DNA of 64,000 nt, from NCBI GenBank assembly GCA_039105265.1, contig JAPFFF010000021.1, positions 1,550,001-1,614,000 on the forward strand. Direction: 5' to 3'. The notes below the pieces were generated by a model. That model was not told the DNA's origin and searched no databases. It saw only the letters and a list, made by a program, of their open reading frames with translations. Shown piece after piece: positions 29,332 through 40,125 of the stretch. The stretch's first letter is position 1, and each line of letters begins with the position of its first letter. The position numbers and the translations under genes were made by a program. Source of the stretch: Tritrichomonas musculus (lineage: Eukaryota; Parabasalia; Tritrichomonadida; Tritrichomonadidae).

Positions 29332-32300
29332 ATGATTGAAGATATCTTAAAAATACCTCAACTAATAAAAAATAATGAAATCAGTTTTAGCAAGCATGAA
29401 TTTATCAAAGTTTTTGAAGATTATTCATTTTTTGCTCACACGAAAAATATCTCCATTAAAGAAGAGGAAAAGCAAAAAATTATCCAAAACATCAAAGAAT
29501 CTCAGTTAATCATATTTTCACAAAGTGATCGTCTAAAGGAAGGAACAGAAAATAAATATCTGATTCTTGGTTTTGAAAAAACATTAATCATTCTTGATCA
29601 ATCAGCGACATCAATATCTTTCCTTTTTAAACTAGTTTCAATCAATTCCGAAATCTCTGTATGCTTTTTGAGTAATACAAACAATTTTGTAAAAGAAAAG
29701 ATTGAAATTCACAATCAAGAAATCGAAGCAGATGAAATATTTCAAGAAGAAATCATAAACTTTAAGAATAATTGCAGTATTATATCAAATCAAACCATGA
29801 TTAAAATTTATTCAATCATATGTCCAAGCATATTAGGCTATTTAATCAAGAAGAGTTATTATAAAACAAAAAGATATCGAATTGAAAAATTGATACAAGA
29901 CATTGAGAATAACCACACGCCAGAAACGATAAATGAAAACGAATATGCGGAATTACGAATTGTTGGAATTGGAAACCTATTCATCTGCATTTTAATTTAT
30001 CATATACAAAAAGGCGAATTATATGTGATTAAAAAACCAAAATCAAAGAATCCCGAAAACACGAAATTGATTAAAAGAGAATCAAAAAATTACTCAAAAA
30101 TCATGCATCCATTTTTACCAAAATTCATTGGAAGAATTAAAGATAAAGATTACATTGTTATTGAATACATTAAAGGCCAAACATTAGAAAAAATTGCAGA
30201 ACTTGAACTCACATTTGATGATCTAACAACAATCATTTTCGAATTGCTAGTGATTATAAAATATTTTCATGACAAAGGATTGATTTGTCGAGATATTAAG
30301 CCAAACAATATTATGATTGATGAACAGAAGACAGTTGTTATGATTGATTTTGATCGATTAATTGAATCAGGAAAAGAAAATGACAATTTTGAGCATACAT
30401 TGGATTTGAATACAGACACATATATGGCACCAGAAATTTTTGATGGCGAAGTAACCAAATATTCATTTAAAAGTGACATTTATTCACTTGGTAAAGTTGT
30501 TGAATACTTGATTAATCAAACGGAAAGTTATCACGATCCTATGAAAATAAAATATCAGACAGAATATTCAAGAATTAAACAAATATTCATCAAATGTATT
30601 GACAAAACAGACAAAAATCGTCCTTCTATTTCTGACTTAATGTTTGATTTCATTTCCAAATTCCAAAAGGAAATTTTTATTGAAGGATTATGTTCCAATT
30701 ATAAAATGCATTTCAACAACTTAAATATATTTAATAAAACATTTCAAAATTATAAAGCAAACCAACCTGAAGAACAAATCATTCTTGGTGTCATTTATTT
30801 TGAAGGCCAATATATCACACAAAATATCAACAAAGCAATCCATTATTATTCACTTGCTGCAAATCAAAATCATTCAGATGCACAATTCAATCTTGGTACC
30901 ATTTATTATGAGGGCCAATATGTCACACAAAACATCGACAAAGCAATCCATTATTATTCACTTGCTGCAAATCAAAATCATTCAGATGCACAATTCAATC
31001 TTGGTACCATTTATTATGAGGGCCAATATGTCACACAAAACATCGACAAAGCAATCCATTATTATTCACTTGCTGCAAATCAAAATCATTCAGATGCACA
31101 ATTCAATCTTGGTACCATTTATTATGAAGGCCAATATGTCACACAAAATATCAACAAAGCAATCCATTATTTATCACTTGCTGCAAATCAAAATTATCTG
31201 AAAGCACAATTCAATCTTGGTACCATTTATTATGAAGGCCAATATATCACACAAAACATTGACAAAGCAATCCATTATTATTCACTTGCTGCAAATCAAA
31301 ATCATCCACGTGCACAATTCATTCTTGGTATCATTTATTATGAAGGCCAATATATCACACAAAATATCAACAAAGCAATCCATTATTATTCACTTGCTGC
31401 AAATCAAAATCATCCAGATGCACAATTCATTCTTGGTACCATTTATTATGAAGGTCAATATGTCACACAAAATATCGACAAAGCAATCCATTATTATTCA
31501 CTTGCTGCAAATCAAAATTATTCAGATGCACAATTTTATCTTGGTACCATTTATTATAAAGGCCAATATGTCACACAAAATATCAACAAAGCAATCCATT
31601 ATTATTCACTTGCTGCAAATCAAAATCATCCAGATGCACAATTCATTCTTGGTGTCATTTATTATAAAGGCCAATATGTCACTCAAAACATTGACAAAGC
31701 AATCCATTATTATTCACTTGCTGCAAATCAAAATTATCTGAAAGCACAATTCAATCTTGGTGTCATTTATTATGAAGGCCAATATGTCACACAAAATATC
31801 GACAAAGCAATCCATTATTTATCACTTGCTGCAAATCAAAATCATCCAGATGCACAATTCAATCTTGGTTTCATTTATTATGAAGGCCAATATGTCACAC
31901 AAAACATCGACAAAGCAATCCATTATTATTCACTTGCTGCAAATCAAAATCATTCAGATGCACAATTCATTCTTGGTACCATTTATTATGAAGGCCAATA
32001 TGTCACACAAAATATCGACAAAGCAATCCATTATTATTCACTTGCTGCAAATCAAAATTATTCAGATGCACAATTCATTCTTGGTATCATTTATGATGAA
32101 GGCCAATATGTCACACAAAACATTGACAAAGCAATCCATTATTTATCACTTGCTGCAAATCAAAATCATCCAGATGCACAATTCAATCTTGGTATCATTT
32201 ATTATGAAGGCCGGTATGTTACACAAAACATCGACAAAGCAATCCATTATTATTCACTTGCTGCAAATCAAAATCATCCACTTGCACAATTGTTCATCGG

Positions 32301-33051
32301 TTTATATTATATGACTTGTGTGAATTCTGTGTCAAATATCAAAAAAGGTACATATTACATAATGCTTGCATCCATAAATGGTGAACGAACTGCAAATTTT
32401 ATTCATGGTTTTTTGCTACATGAAGGGAAAAATGTCAAGAGAGACATTGAAAAAGCGATTCATTATTATAAAGAGGCATCATCATTCAATATTCATTATG
32501 CCAAAAATAATCTGGGGATCATCTTTAAGCATGGATTTTCTGACAAAATCAATAAGTGCATAGGTAATGCTATTGTATATTTTGAAGAAGCAATTCGTCA
32601 AAAGAATGATTTTTTATCTATGTACAACTTGGCGCATCTTTATATGTATGATGAAACAATTGAAGAAGACATCAACAAATCAATTGAATTACTAATTAAA
32701 TCATCTGATCGATTTCAACTTTCAAAGAATTTATTATGTATATTATTAGTAAAGCAATTTGGCTTTAATATTGATACAATCAAAGGAAAAATTGAAGAAC
32801 GAACTGGAGAACAGAAAAGTTTTTCAAATCAAATAATAGAACTAATTTGTGACTTATGTTTATTTGATAAATTAACTTTTGAAATCATGTATGAATCGTA
32901 TAGAAAAAAAGACTTTTTATATTCATCTACTTTCACAATCATTCAATCATCCGATTTATTGAAACCAAAAGAAAAAGATATTATTCATAAATATCGTAAT
33001 GCAAAAGATATTTCATCATTATTTTATGAAGGATTTGGAGAGGATTTATAG
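29332..33051 (+). CDS. Protein kinase fused to fourteen Sel1 repeats, copy B (1239 aa)
   Basis: It matches copy A along its whole length apart from a few substitutions (for example G23E) and the repeat count. The kinase motifs are the same: K234, CRD at 319-321, DFD at 339-341, APE at 366-368. The Sel1 array holds fourteen 36-residue units instead of six. The 288-residue length difference equals exactly eight units, so it arose by unit gain or loss. The two copies lie in inverted orientation about 6 kb apart. The conserved, open and differently sized arrays suggest both are functional, though this is inferred. Confidence 0.92.
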   Translation: MIEDILKIPQLIKNNEISFSKHEFIKVFEDYSFFAHTKNISIKEEEKQKIIQNIKESQLIIFSQSDRLKEGTENKYLILGFEKTLIILDQSATSISFLFKLVSINSEISVCFLSNTNNFVKEKIEIHNQEIEADEIFQEEIINFKNNCSIISNQTMIKIYSIICPSILGYLIKKSYYKTKRYRIEKLIQDIENNHTPETINENEYAELRIVGIGNLFICILIYHIQKGELYVIKKPKSKNPENTKLIKRESKNYSKIMHPFLPKFIGRIKDKDYIVIEYIKGQTLEKIAELELTFDDLTTIIFELLVIIKYFHDKGLICRDIKPNNIMIDEQKTVVMIDFDRLIESGKENDNFEHTLDLNTDTYMAPEIFDGEVTKYSFKSDIYSLGKVVEYLINQTESYHDPMKIKYQTEYSRIKQIFIKCIDKTDKNRPSISDLMFDFISKFQKEIFIEGLCSNYKMHFNNLNIFNKTFQNYKANQPEEQIILGVIYFEGQYITQNINKAIHYYSLAANQNHSDAQFNLGTIYYEGQYVTQNIDKAIHYYSLAANQNHSDAQFNLGTIYYEGQYVTQNIDKAIHYYSLAANQNHSDAQFNLGTIYYEGQYVTQNINKAIHYLSLAANQNYLKAQFNLGTIYYEGQYITQNIDKAIHYYSLAANQNHPRAQFILGIIYYEGQYITQNINKAIHYYSLAANQNHPDAQFILGTIYYEGQYVTQNIDKAIHYYSLAANQNYSDAQFYLGTIYYKGQYVTQNINKAIHYYSLAANQNHPDAQFILGVIYYKGQYVTQNIDKAIHYYSLAANQNYLKAQFNLGVIYYEGQYVTQNIDKAIHYLSLAANQNHPDAQFNLGFIYYEGQYVTQNIDKAIHYYSLAANQNHSDAQFILGTIYYEGQYVTQNIDKAIHYYSLAANQNYSDAQFILGIIYDEGQYVTQNIDKAIHYLSLAANQNHPDAQFNLGIIYYEGRYVTQNIDKAIHYYSLAANQNHPLAQLFIGLYYMTCVNSVSNIKKGTYYIMLASINGERTANFIHGFLLHEGKNVKRDIEKAIHYYKEASSFNIHYAKNNLGIIFKHGFSDKINKCIGNAIVYFEEAIRQKNDFLSMYNLAHLYMYDETIEEDINKSIELLIKSSDRFQLSKNLLCILLVKQFGFNIDTIKGKIEERTGEQKSFSNQIIELICDLCLFDKLTFEIMYESYRKKDFLYSSTFTIIQSSDLLKPKEKDIIHKYRNAKDISSLFYEGFGEDL
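30778..32289 (+). repeat. Tandem Sel1 array, fourteen 108-bp units
   Basis: Fourteen 36-codon units, several neighbours identical in DNA (units 2 and 3, for instance). The changing residues fall mainly at the I/V/T after LG, at D/N in QNI(D/N)KA, and in the HPDAQ/HSDAQ/YLKAQ linker. Confidence 0.93.
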
Positions 33052-33154
33052 CGATATTTTATATTTTAAAACATAATCAAATATTATGATAATAAATGTT
33101 AATAAGCATAGATCATTTGACATCTGATATTAAATTAGTCTTAGATTTATCGTT

Positions 33155-33261
33155 TCTTTATACAAATTGCGTGTTAATGATGGAGCAAAGTCGTCACTAT
33201 AACGTACATAATCGCAAGTTTTGTTAAATTTATCAATTGCATTACTACCGTTACCACCCAT
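33155..33261 (-). pseudogene. N-terminal fragment of the 334-residue gene
   Basis: The minus strand reads MGGNGSNAIDKFNKTC and continues to TRNLYK, then breaks at the kinase-arm border. The upstream flank to about 33470 matches 27540-27755. In this copy the gene would follow the BspA gene at 33.7 kb on the same strand, which may be the ancestral order. Confidence 0.85.
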
Positions 33262-33717
33262 TTCAGAAAATCAAATATTTTAAACCGTTGAAACCTGTGA
33301 AAAAGTTTCACCATATTTTTTGTTTAGATTATAAAATTATTAGCAAAATATGAATGATACTGAGTTTTTATGAATTATATATGAAATATTATGGAAAATT
33401 TGTTATATAAATAATGAAACTCACTTTCATAAAAGTTCATTTTCATCAAAACTCACTTTCACAAAATTTTCTTACAAACATCCAACCATCAATTTGAAAC
33501 AATGGTATATTATGAAAATCATCAACCCCAAAAAAAAAAAAAAAATTAAGACACATTAAAATTACTTTGGATACTTTTTTTAACTTTTTGAATATAAAAA
33601 ATTTCGGACACAAAAGCCTAGCTCAAATACATATTATTTTGAATTAAAATTTAGACTTCATATTCAAATTTTATCAAAAGAATCGTTTTTATTTATAAAA
33701 TTGCATAATTTTAAAAG

Positions 33718-36159
33718 TTAATCCTTTATGGTTAAATGGATTTCGTCATTTAATATAACAATATTTTTTTTACGACACATTTTGAAAGCTCCAGGATCGA
33801 TATATATTTTTGAGCAATGAATCAAGATATCAACAAGTGATAAACATTTATAAAAAGAGTTATTATTAATTCTGGTGATTGAAGGAGGAATTTCTATTTT
33901 TTCTAATGACAAACATTCGCTGAAAGTTTTTTCATAGATTTCATTTATATTTGGAGATATGCTTAATTCTTTTAATTTTTTGCAACACTTAAAAGCTTCT
34001 GTTCCAATTTGTGTTACTGAAGAAGGAATCACTACACTTGGTAAAGATTTGCATTGATCAAAAGCATTTTTACCAATTGATTTTATTGATGATGGGATTT
34101 TAATTTTTTTCAGTCTTAAGCATTTCATAAAAATTCCATCGCTTAATGATGTTATAGAAACAGGTTCTTCAAAAACAACTTCTTTTAAATATTCGCATCT
34201 ATAAAATGCATTTTTACCAATTGAAGTTACAGAAGAAGGTATAATTATTTTTTCCAAATCAATACATTCACGAAAAGCATTTTCGCCAATTGAAGTAATT
34301 TTCGAAGTCATTTCAAAAGTTATTTTCGTTAAATAAAAGCATTTTTCAAATGCACCAGGAAGAATTGATGTTATTGATGATGGGATAAATATTTCTGTTA
34401 TTGGTGTATGCGGTTGGCAGCATCCAAAATTCGATTGAGATAAATATAAATTATTGCTAGTTCCAAAAGTAAGAGGACATATTTCAGATAAAGAAGAAGG
34501 CAGTTCAAAATCCATTTTTGTCAATTTGGAGCATTTTTCAAATGCAAAAGGCTCGATGGATATAACAGAGGACGGAATCGTAATTTTCTCTAATGATGAA
34601 CAAGAAGAAAAAGAACATTTTTCTATCGATTTAACCTTGCTAGGAATATCTATTTGAGTTAATGCTTGGCATTTTTTGAATGTTTTTTCAGCAATTACAG
34701 TAATATCAGGAGGCAGTTTTATTTCTTTTAAGCTTGTGCATTCATAGAAAGCTTGAGATCCTATCGATTTGACGCCCGAAGGAATGATTAATTCTTTTAA
34801 TGAAACACATGATTTGAAAGCACCTGATTTAATCATTACAACTGAATCTGGAATGATTATTTGTTCTAGTTCTTTGCATCCGTGAAATGCATTTTCTCCA
34901 ATCATTGTTACTGATGAAGGAATTGTAATTTCGATCAATGAACCACATTCAAGGAATGAATTATCTTCAATTTCTTTTACAAATGATGGAATAATCAACT
35001 TTTGGAGATGAGAACATTTTTCATATTGATTTATTTCAATTAATTGTTCATCTATGAGAATTTGAGCAATGTTTCCGTCATTTTGAATCAAATTATAATA
35101 CACTTCTTTGGGCCTGTTGTGGAATACATCAGGATAAAATGAATAATTATAATTTTCTATTCCAATTATGTTTATTTCGTCTTGAGTTATTGCTTCACTT
35201 AATAAATTGTCTCTTATATAAAAAGCGATCTCGTTATGATGACATTTAATGGCTTCTCGTAACATTGATTTGTATGTTTCATCGCATGTTTTAAAATGAG
35301 TTTCTTCAAGGAGATGAATAATGTCAGGATTTCGACCATGGATTGCATACAGCCATAATAGCGGGGATAATTCAACATTATTTAATCTCAAATGCTGAAA
35401 TATTTGAAATGATCCAAAAAACGCTGCATAATCAATTAATGTTGTCGAATAAGAATGGTTAAGTAAAAAAGAATTGGTTTCTGTTATTGGAAAATTAATT
35501 TTCATTGAAAGTGGAATGTTATGCTGACTGACATAAATAACAAATTCATCAATTAAATCTTTTCGTATTATTTGGCATATTGGCGAATCATTTTCGCCTA
35601 CTTCCTGATCAAAATCAAAATTTTCTATAAAATGGTCCAGTTTCTCTGATAATTCTTTTTTTTTAGATTGTAAACTATAATCTAAATCCATATTTTCTTT
35701 AAATTTTCTTATGATTTCATTTCGATTAATTTTATAATATATTCCTTTTATATATTCATGGTTTTTTGGGAACTTAATCCCTATATCGTCCCAAAATCTA
35801 TTGGTTAAATCTGGTATTTTGGGCATTTTTACTGCATAAATTAAAAGGAAAATTGATTTGCTATGATTAAAAATATCAAATAAATCGGAGATTGAAAAAT
35901 AATCTTTAATTGCATATTGATAATTACAAAGAATTTTAACAAATTTTTGAATAAAAGAAGGTGAACGTTGATGGTTCTGGCTTATTTTAGATAATAAAAC
36001 AATAAACTGCTTCATTTCTGTTTTATATTGATCTAAATTTAATTTGTTTAAATAATTAAAAAAATCTTTTTCATTCACTGCATTACTTTCATCATCTAGA
36101 AAAGAAATCAAAGTTTCATAAAATTCTTTTTTATCATTAATGTATTTTTCTAGTTGCAT
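33718..36159 (-). CDS. BspA-like leucine-rich-repeat protein with DUF3447 head (813 aa)
   Basis: The only undamaged full-length member of this family in the window. Residues 1-330 are the shared head (ISQNHQRSPSF, GENDSPICQIIRKDLIDEF, TETNSFL, LIDYAAFFGSFQIFQHL, IHGRNPDIIHLLEE, IKCHHNEIAFYI). From about residue 380 come some 17 BspA-type repeats (SSVTMIGENAFHGCKELEQI type), with one odd insert (NNLYLSQSNFGCCQPHTPIT) at about 575-595. There is no signal peptide and no C-terminal membrane segment, so surface location is unsure. Parts of this gene were copied to 24713-24787 and 26.8-27.5 kb. Confidence 0.9.
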   Translation of the reverse strand: MQLEKYINDKKEFYETLISFLDDESNAVNEKDFFNYLNKLNLDQYKTEMKQFIVLLSKISQNHQRSPSFIQKFVKILCNYQYAIKDYFSISDLFDIFNHSKSIFLLIYAVKMPKIPDLTNRFWDDIGIKFPKNHEYIKGIYYKINRNEIIRKFKENMDLDYSLQSKKKELSEKLDHFIENFDFDQEVGENDSPICQIIRKDLIDEFVIYVSQHNIPLSMKINFPITETNSFLLNHSYSTTLIDYAAFFGSFQIFQHLRLNNVELSPLLWLYAIHGRNPDIIHLLEETHFKTCDETYKSMLREAIKCHHNEIAFYIRDNLLSEAITQDEINIIGIENYNYSFYPDVFHNRPKEVYYNLIQNDGNIAQILIDEQLIEINQYEKCSHLQKLIIPSFVKEIEDNSFLECGSLIEITIPSSVTMIGENAFHGCKELEQIIIPDSVVMIKSGAFKSCVSLKELIIPSGVKSIGSQAFYECTSLKEIKLPPDITVIAEKTFKKCQALTQIDIPSKVKSIEKCSFSSCSSLEKITIPSSVISIEPFAFEKCSKLTKMDFELPSSLSEICPLTFGTSNNLYLSQSNFGCCQPHTPITEIFIPSSITSILPGAFEKCFYLTKITFEMTSKITSIGENAFRECIDLEKIIIPSSVTSIGKNAFYRCEYLKEVVFEEPVSITSLSDGIFMKCLRLKKIKIPSSIKSIGKNAFDQCKSLPSVVIPSSVTQIGTEAFKCCKKLKELSISPNINEIYEKTFSECLSLEKIEIPPSITRINNNSFYKCLSLVDILIHCSKIYIDPGAFKMCRKKNIVILNDEIHLTIKD

Positions 36160-36881
36160 TTAAAATAATGATATCGAAAAATTTTAAAAATTTTATTTCA
36201 AAGTGGAAAAAAAAGTTGTGGAAAAAAAAAAATGTCATTTGATTTAAAAAGATGTGAATAGTTTTTTTATATTTGAAAATTATTAAATATATATGTGATA
36301 TATCAAGTTTTTTATATTTGTTTTCAAATTTCATCAGGAACTTTTTGTATTCTGGGATGTTCAAAGTTGAAAAAAATAATCTTCGTTTTTAACTTTGTCA
36401 ATGTCGAATTAATGTCATCTTCAACGTATCAAATGACATTGAAAGTAATCATCACAAAATATGCCAATTTTTTCTCCTTTTTAATTTTTACATGGAAATA
36501 AGATTGCAAATAATAAAAATATACTAATTAATGTAGAATTAGAATATTATTCAATATTCTTAAAATCTATTCATACCTTCATTTTTCAATTGAATGCGGT
36601 AAAAAAATAGAATATAGTGGAAAAAAATTGAATGGTTGAAAATAAATATTAAAAAGAAACTTTTTTCATATAATAATGGGGAAAAACGTGAACTCGTTCG
36701 TTTTTTCAACGTTAAAAAATCATAAAACTACCGAAAATGAATTTAAATTCTGGAATAGTATTTAAGTTTCATGAAAATTTCTCGGATAGAAGTTATCCAA
36801 TTTTGTGAGAAAATATTTATGTCAATGTAAATTGAGACAAAAAAATTCCGACATTGTTTTAATATAATTTAAGTTTTCCAA
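36160..36881. other. Intergenic region between two divergent BspA genes
   Basis: No supported gene. It should hold both promoters; no motif stands out. Confidence 0.5.
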
Positions 36882-39744
36882 ATGACATACCAAACATATC
36901 TTAATCAAAAAAGGGAATTGTATTATAATTTATTTCAATTTATTGATAATGAAAACAATGATGATGAAGAGTATGATTGTTTCATTCAAATAATTAATAA
37001 ACAAAAAATTCTTGAAGATAAAAAAGATCTGGAAATATTTATAGAAATGATTGTACAAATAGCCAATAATCATCATTTTGACCTCAATTTCTATGGCAAC
37101 ATCAAAAAAATCGTTCAATTTCTCGCAAAATCAATCAAACAGACATTCACAAATTCAAACATTTATGAATTATTCAAAAGCAACAAAAGAATTATGTTAT
37201 ATTTAATCGAACAAAAAATACTTTTAATTGATGAACAAATCTCGGATAAAATGATATTACGAAGCGATATAACCGGTACTAAATACCACTTTTTCTTTTA
37301 TCAAAAAATTAATGAATTTCTAAATGAAAAAGACAGAATTGAAATAGAAAATGAGAACAAAGAAGAATTGAAAGACTTTGATCGTAAATGCCAAGAAGGT
37401 GAAAATGATTCATATATCAGTGAACTCATTCGTAATGATTCTATTGAAGAATTTGTCAGTTATGTAAACCAAACAAATTTGTCACTTTTGAGAACAAAGA
37501 TCAAAGATTCAATTTTTGAAACAAATTCATTTTTGTTAAAGAATCAACCTTCATTGATTGAATATGCAGCATTTTTCGGGTCTCTTCGAATATTTCAATA
37601 CTTACGGTTTAATGGAATTGACCTTGAACCGCAAATTTGGCTATATGCAATACATGGCAAAAATAATGCAATAATTCATCTTCTTGAAGATTATCATGTT
37701 CAACCTCCAAATGGAAAATATGATGAATGCCTTGCTGAATCAATTAAATGCCATCATAACGATATATCAAACTATATTAGAGATAATTTAATAGTTTCAG
37801 ATGATATTGAAAAGAATGGAATCATTCTCAAAAGTATTTTCAAATCGCGTAACTTTGAAATGATTCCAGATGAAATTAAGGGCAATGAAATTTTTTTCTA
37901 TTTATGTCATTATAATTATTCAAAACTTGTTAAACTTTATATAGAACCTAAACGAGTTAAAATCATTCAAAATAAATTGTCTGATACTGAAATTTTATAT
38001 TTATGTTTTATAAAGATCATCAAATACAGGATGCAGCGAATAAGGATGATACAGAACTTATTTATGCTTTATTATCATTATTAACATCAATTACAAATTA
38101 TTCATTCAATGAATGCACATCACTTACACAAATAGTAATTCCTTCTTCTATATCTCAGATCGAAGATTCTGCTTTCAAAGAATGCTCATCACTTAAAAAA
38201 GTAATAATCCCTTCTTCTGTAAAACAAATTGGTGATTCTGTTTTTAACAAATGCTCATCACTTATTCAAATATTAATTCCATCATCAGTAACGAAAATTT
38301 GTGGTTCTGCTTTTTATGGATGTTCATCACTTAAAAAAATAACAATTCCTTTTTCTGTAACGCTGATTGGTGATTCTGCTTTTAGTGGGTGTTCATCGTT
38401 AAAACAAATATTAATTCCTTCATCAGTAACACAAATTGGTGATTCTGCTTTTAGTGGATGTTCATCACTTAAACAAATATTAATTCCTTCATCAGTAACA
38501 CGAATTGGAGAATCTGCTTTCCAAGACTGCACATCTCTTCGCGAAATAACCATCCCTTCATCTATAACCAGAATTGAAGCATATACTTGGAAAAAATGTG
38601 AATCTCTTACTCATATAATAATTCCTTCATCAGTTACTCAAATTGACAAATTTGCTTTTTTAGATGTACCTTACTGAATCAAGTTACGATTCCTTCTTCT
38701 GTAACGCGAATTGGAAACTTTGCTTTTTTTGAGTGCTATCATCTGAGTGAAATAACAATTCCCTCTTCTGTAAACGAAATTGGTGAATTTGCTTTTTATG
38801 AATGCCGCTCACTTTCACAAATAACAATTCCTTTAAATGTAACTCAAATTAGTAATGCTGTTTTTTATGGCTGCTCATCGCTTACAAAAATAGAGATTCC
38901 TCCACTCGTAACAAAAATCGGATATTCTGCTTTTATTAAATGTTCATCATTAGAACAAATAAAAATTCCATTGTTTGTAACTAAAATTAGAAGATATGCT
39001 TTTTCTAAGTGCACATCATTGACTCAAATAACAATTCCATCATCTGTAACTAAAATTGGAAAATATTTATTTGCTGAATGCACATCATTGAAACAGATTA
39101 AAATTTCATCATCTGTGACTCGTATTAAACAATATACTTTTTCACAATGTTCATCGTTGATACAAATACAGATTCCATCATCTGTGACACAAATCGATAA
39201 ATATGCTTTTCATAAATGCTCATCATTGAAACAAATAACAATTCCATCATCAGTAACACAAATTGGAGAATTTGCTTTTTCTGAATGTTCATCACTTACG
39301 AAAGTAGATATTTCTTCTTCAGTAAAGTTGATTAAAACTAGTACATTCAAAAATTGTAAATCGCTTAAAAAAATAAAAATTCCTTCTTCTGTGACTAAAA
39401 TTGAAGATAATGCATTCATGAATTGCTCATCTCTTGAGCAAGTAATCATTCCAAAATCAGTAACTGAAATTGGAGAATGGGCTTTCATCTACTGCTCATC
39501 ATTAAATGATGTAACTTTTCCTACTTCATTGAAAAAAATCGGAAACCGAGCGTTCAAAGGATGTTCAATTCTTAAATATAAAATTCCTGATTGGGTGATG
39601 GAAATCAACAAAGATGCTTTTGTAGATTGTTATCCTAAAAATAAATTTCAACCTGAAAAAGAACCATCATGCATGGAAAATATGTTCTGGATAATTGTGC
39701 TGATTGTTCTTTTCTATTTTTTGAAAAAAATATTTATAAATTGA
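36882..39744 (+). pseudogene. BspA-like LRR protein with DUF3447 head and C-terminal anchor; two frame changes
   Basis: The head starts at MTYQTYLNQKRELY and carries the family motifs (IANNHH, GENDSYISELIRNDSIEEF, SIFETNSFLL, IEYAAFFGS, IHGKNNAIIHLLED, CHHNDISNYI). A frame change near 38000 leads into LRRs (SLTQIVIPSSISQIEDSAF). A second at a T-run near 38655 (GCTTTTTTAGATG) shifts the rest, which runs open to 39744. About 24 repeats precede a predicted membrane segment (MFWIIVLIVLFYFLKKIF) at the very C-terminus, with a short tail. This suits a type I surface anchor, but no signal peptide is seen. Both shifts could be recent decay or base-calling errors in homopolymers. Confidence 0.8.
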
Positions 39745-40125
39745 ATTAAAATCATCTGGGAAATTAGAGATGAAATCGGAAATTCCTCTAATTGTATCGT
39801 AACATTTAATCATGCCATTATTAACTTTGCTAAAATATGAAATTAGCCTTAATCTTTCATTTTTAGCTTTTTTTCATTTAGAATTATGAAATATGGCTGT
39901 CCATTACAGGCAAGTTGAACAAATCCATTCATTATGAGCTTCATGCACTGATTTTGGAATTGAACAACTCTTATGTATTCCAGAATAAGCATCAATAATT
40001 GGGCTTTTTAATATTCTTTACGCCAACAGCAGAATAATATATCTTGAAAAATGTGACTCATTATCAAAAAAAAAAATGGAGGTGTTTAAATAAATATAAT
40101 GAGAAATATTTTTATATTACTTTTA
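39745..40125. other. Intergenic stretch with a small cysteine-containing remnant
   Basis: On the minus strand about 39906-40010 reads KSPIIDAYSGIHKSCSIPKS then VHEAHNEWICSTCL and a stop. The C...C-x-x-C spacing hints at a zinc-binding fragment of a lost gene or transposase. The family is not recognised. Confidence 0.3.

Larger units (their letters stand above)
28761..33154 (+). repeat. Inverted duplication, arm B (kinase module)
   Basis: Counterpart of 20442-24583. Homology ends at 33154 in the same TTATCGTT motif and is followed directly by an inverted N-terminal piece of the 334-residue gene. No separate gene is supported between 28761 and 29331. Confidence 0.85.

Noticed and set aside
30778-32289. 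CRISPR-like periodic repeats
   Set aside because: The units are coding 36-residue Sel1 repeats without unique spacers, in a eukaryotic gene.
30785-32314. Three long open frames overlapping the Sel1 array in a second frame of the same strand
   Set aside because: They stay open only because the 108-bp units are near-identical and a multiple of three; they have no independent start, and the true frame encodes canonical Sel1 repeats. The same holds at 21271-21945.
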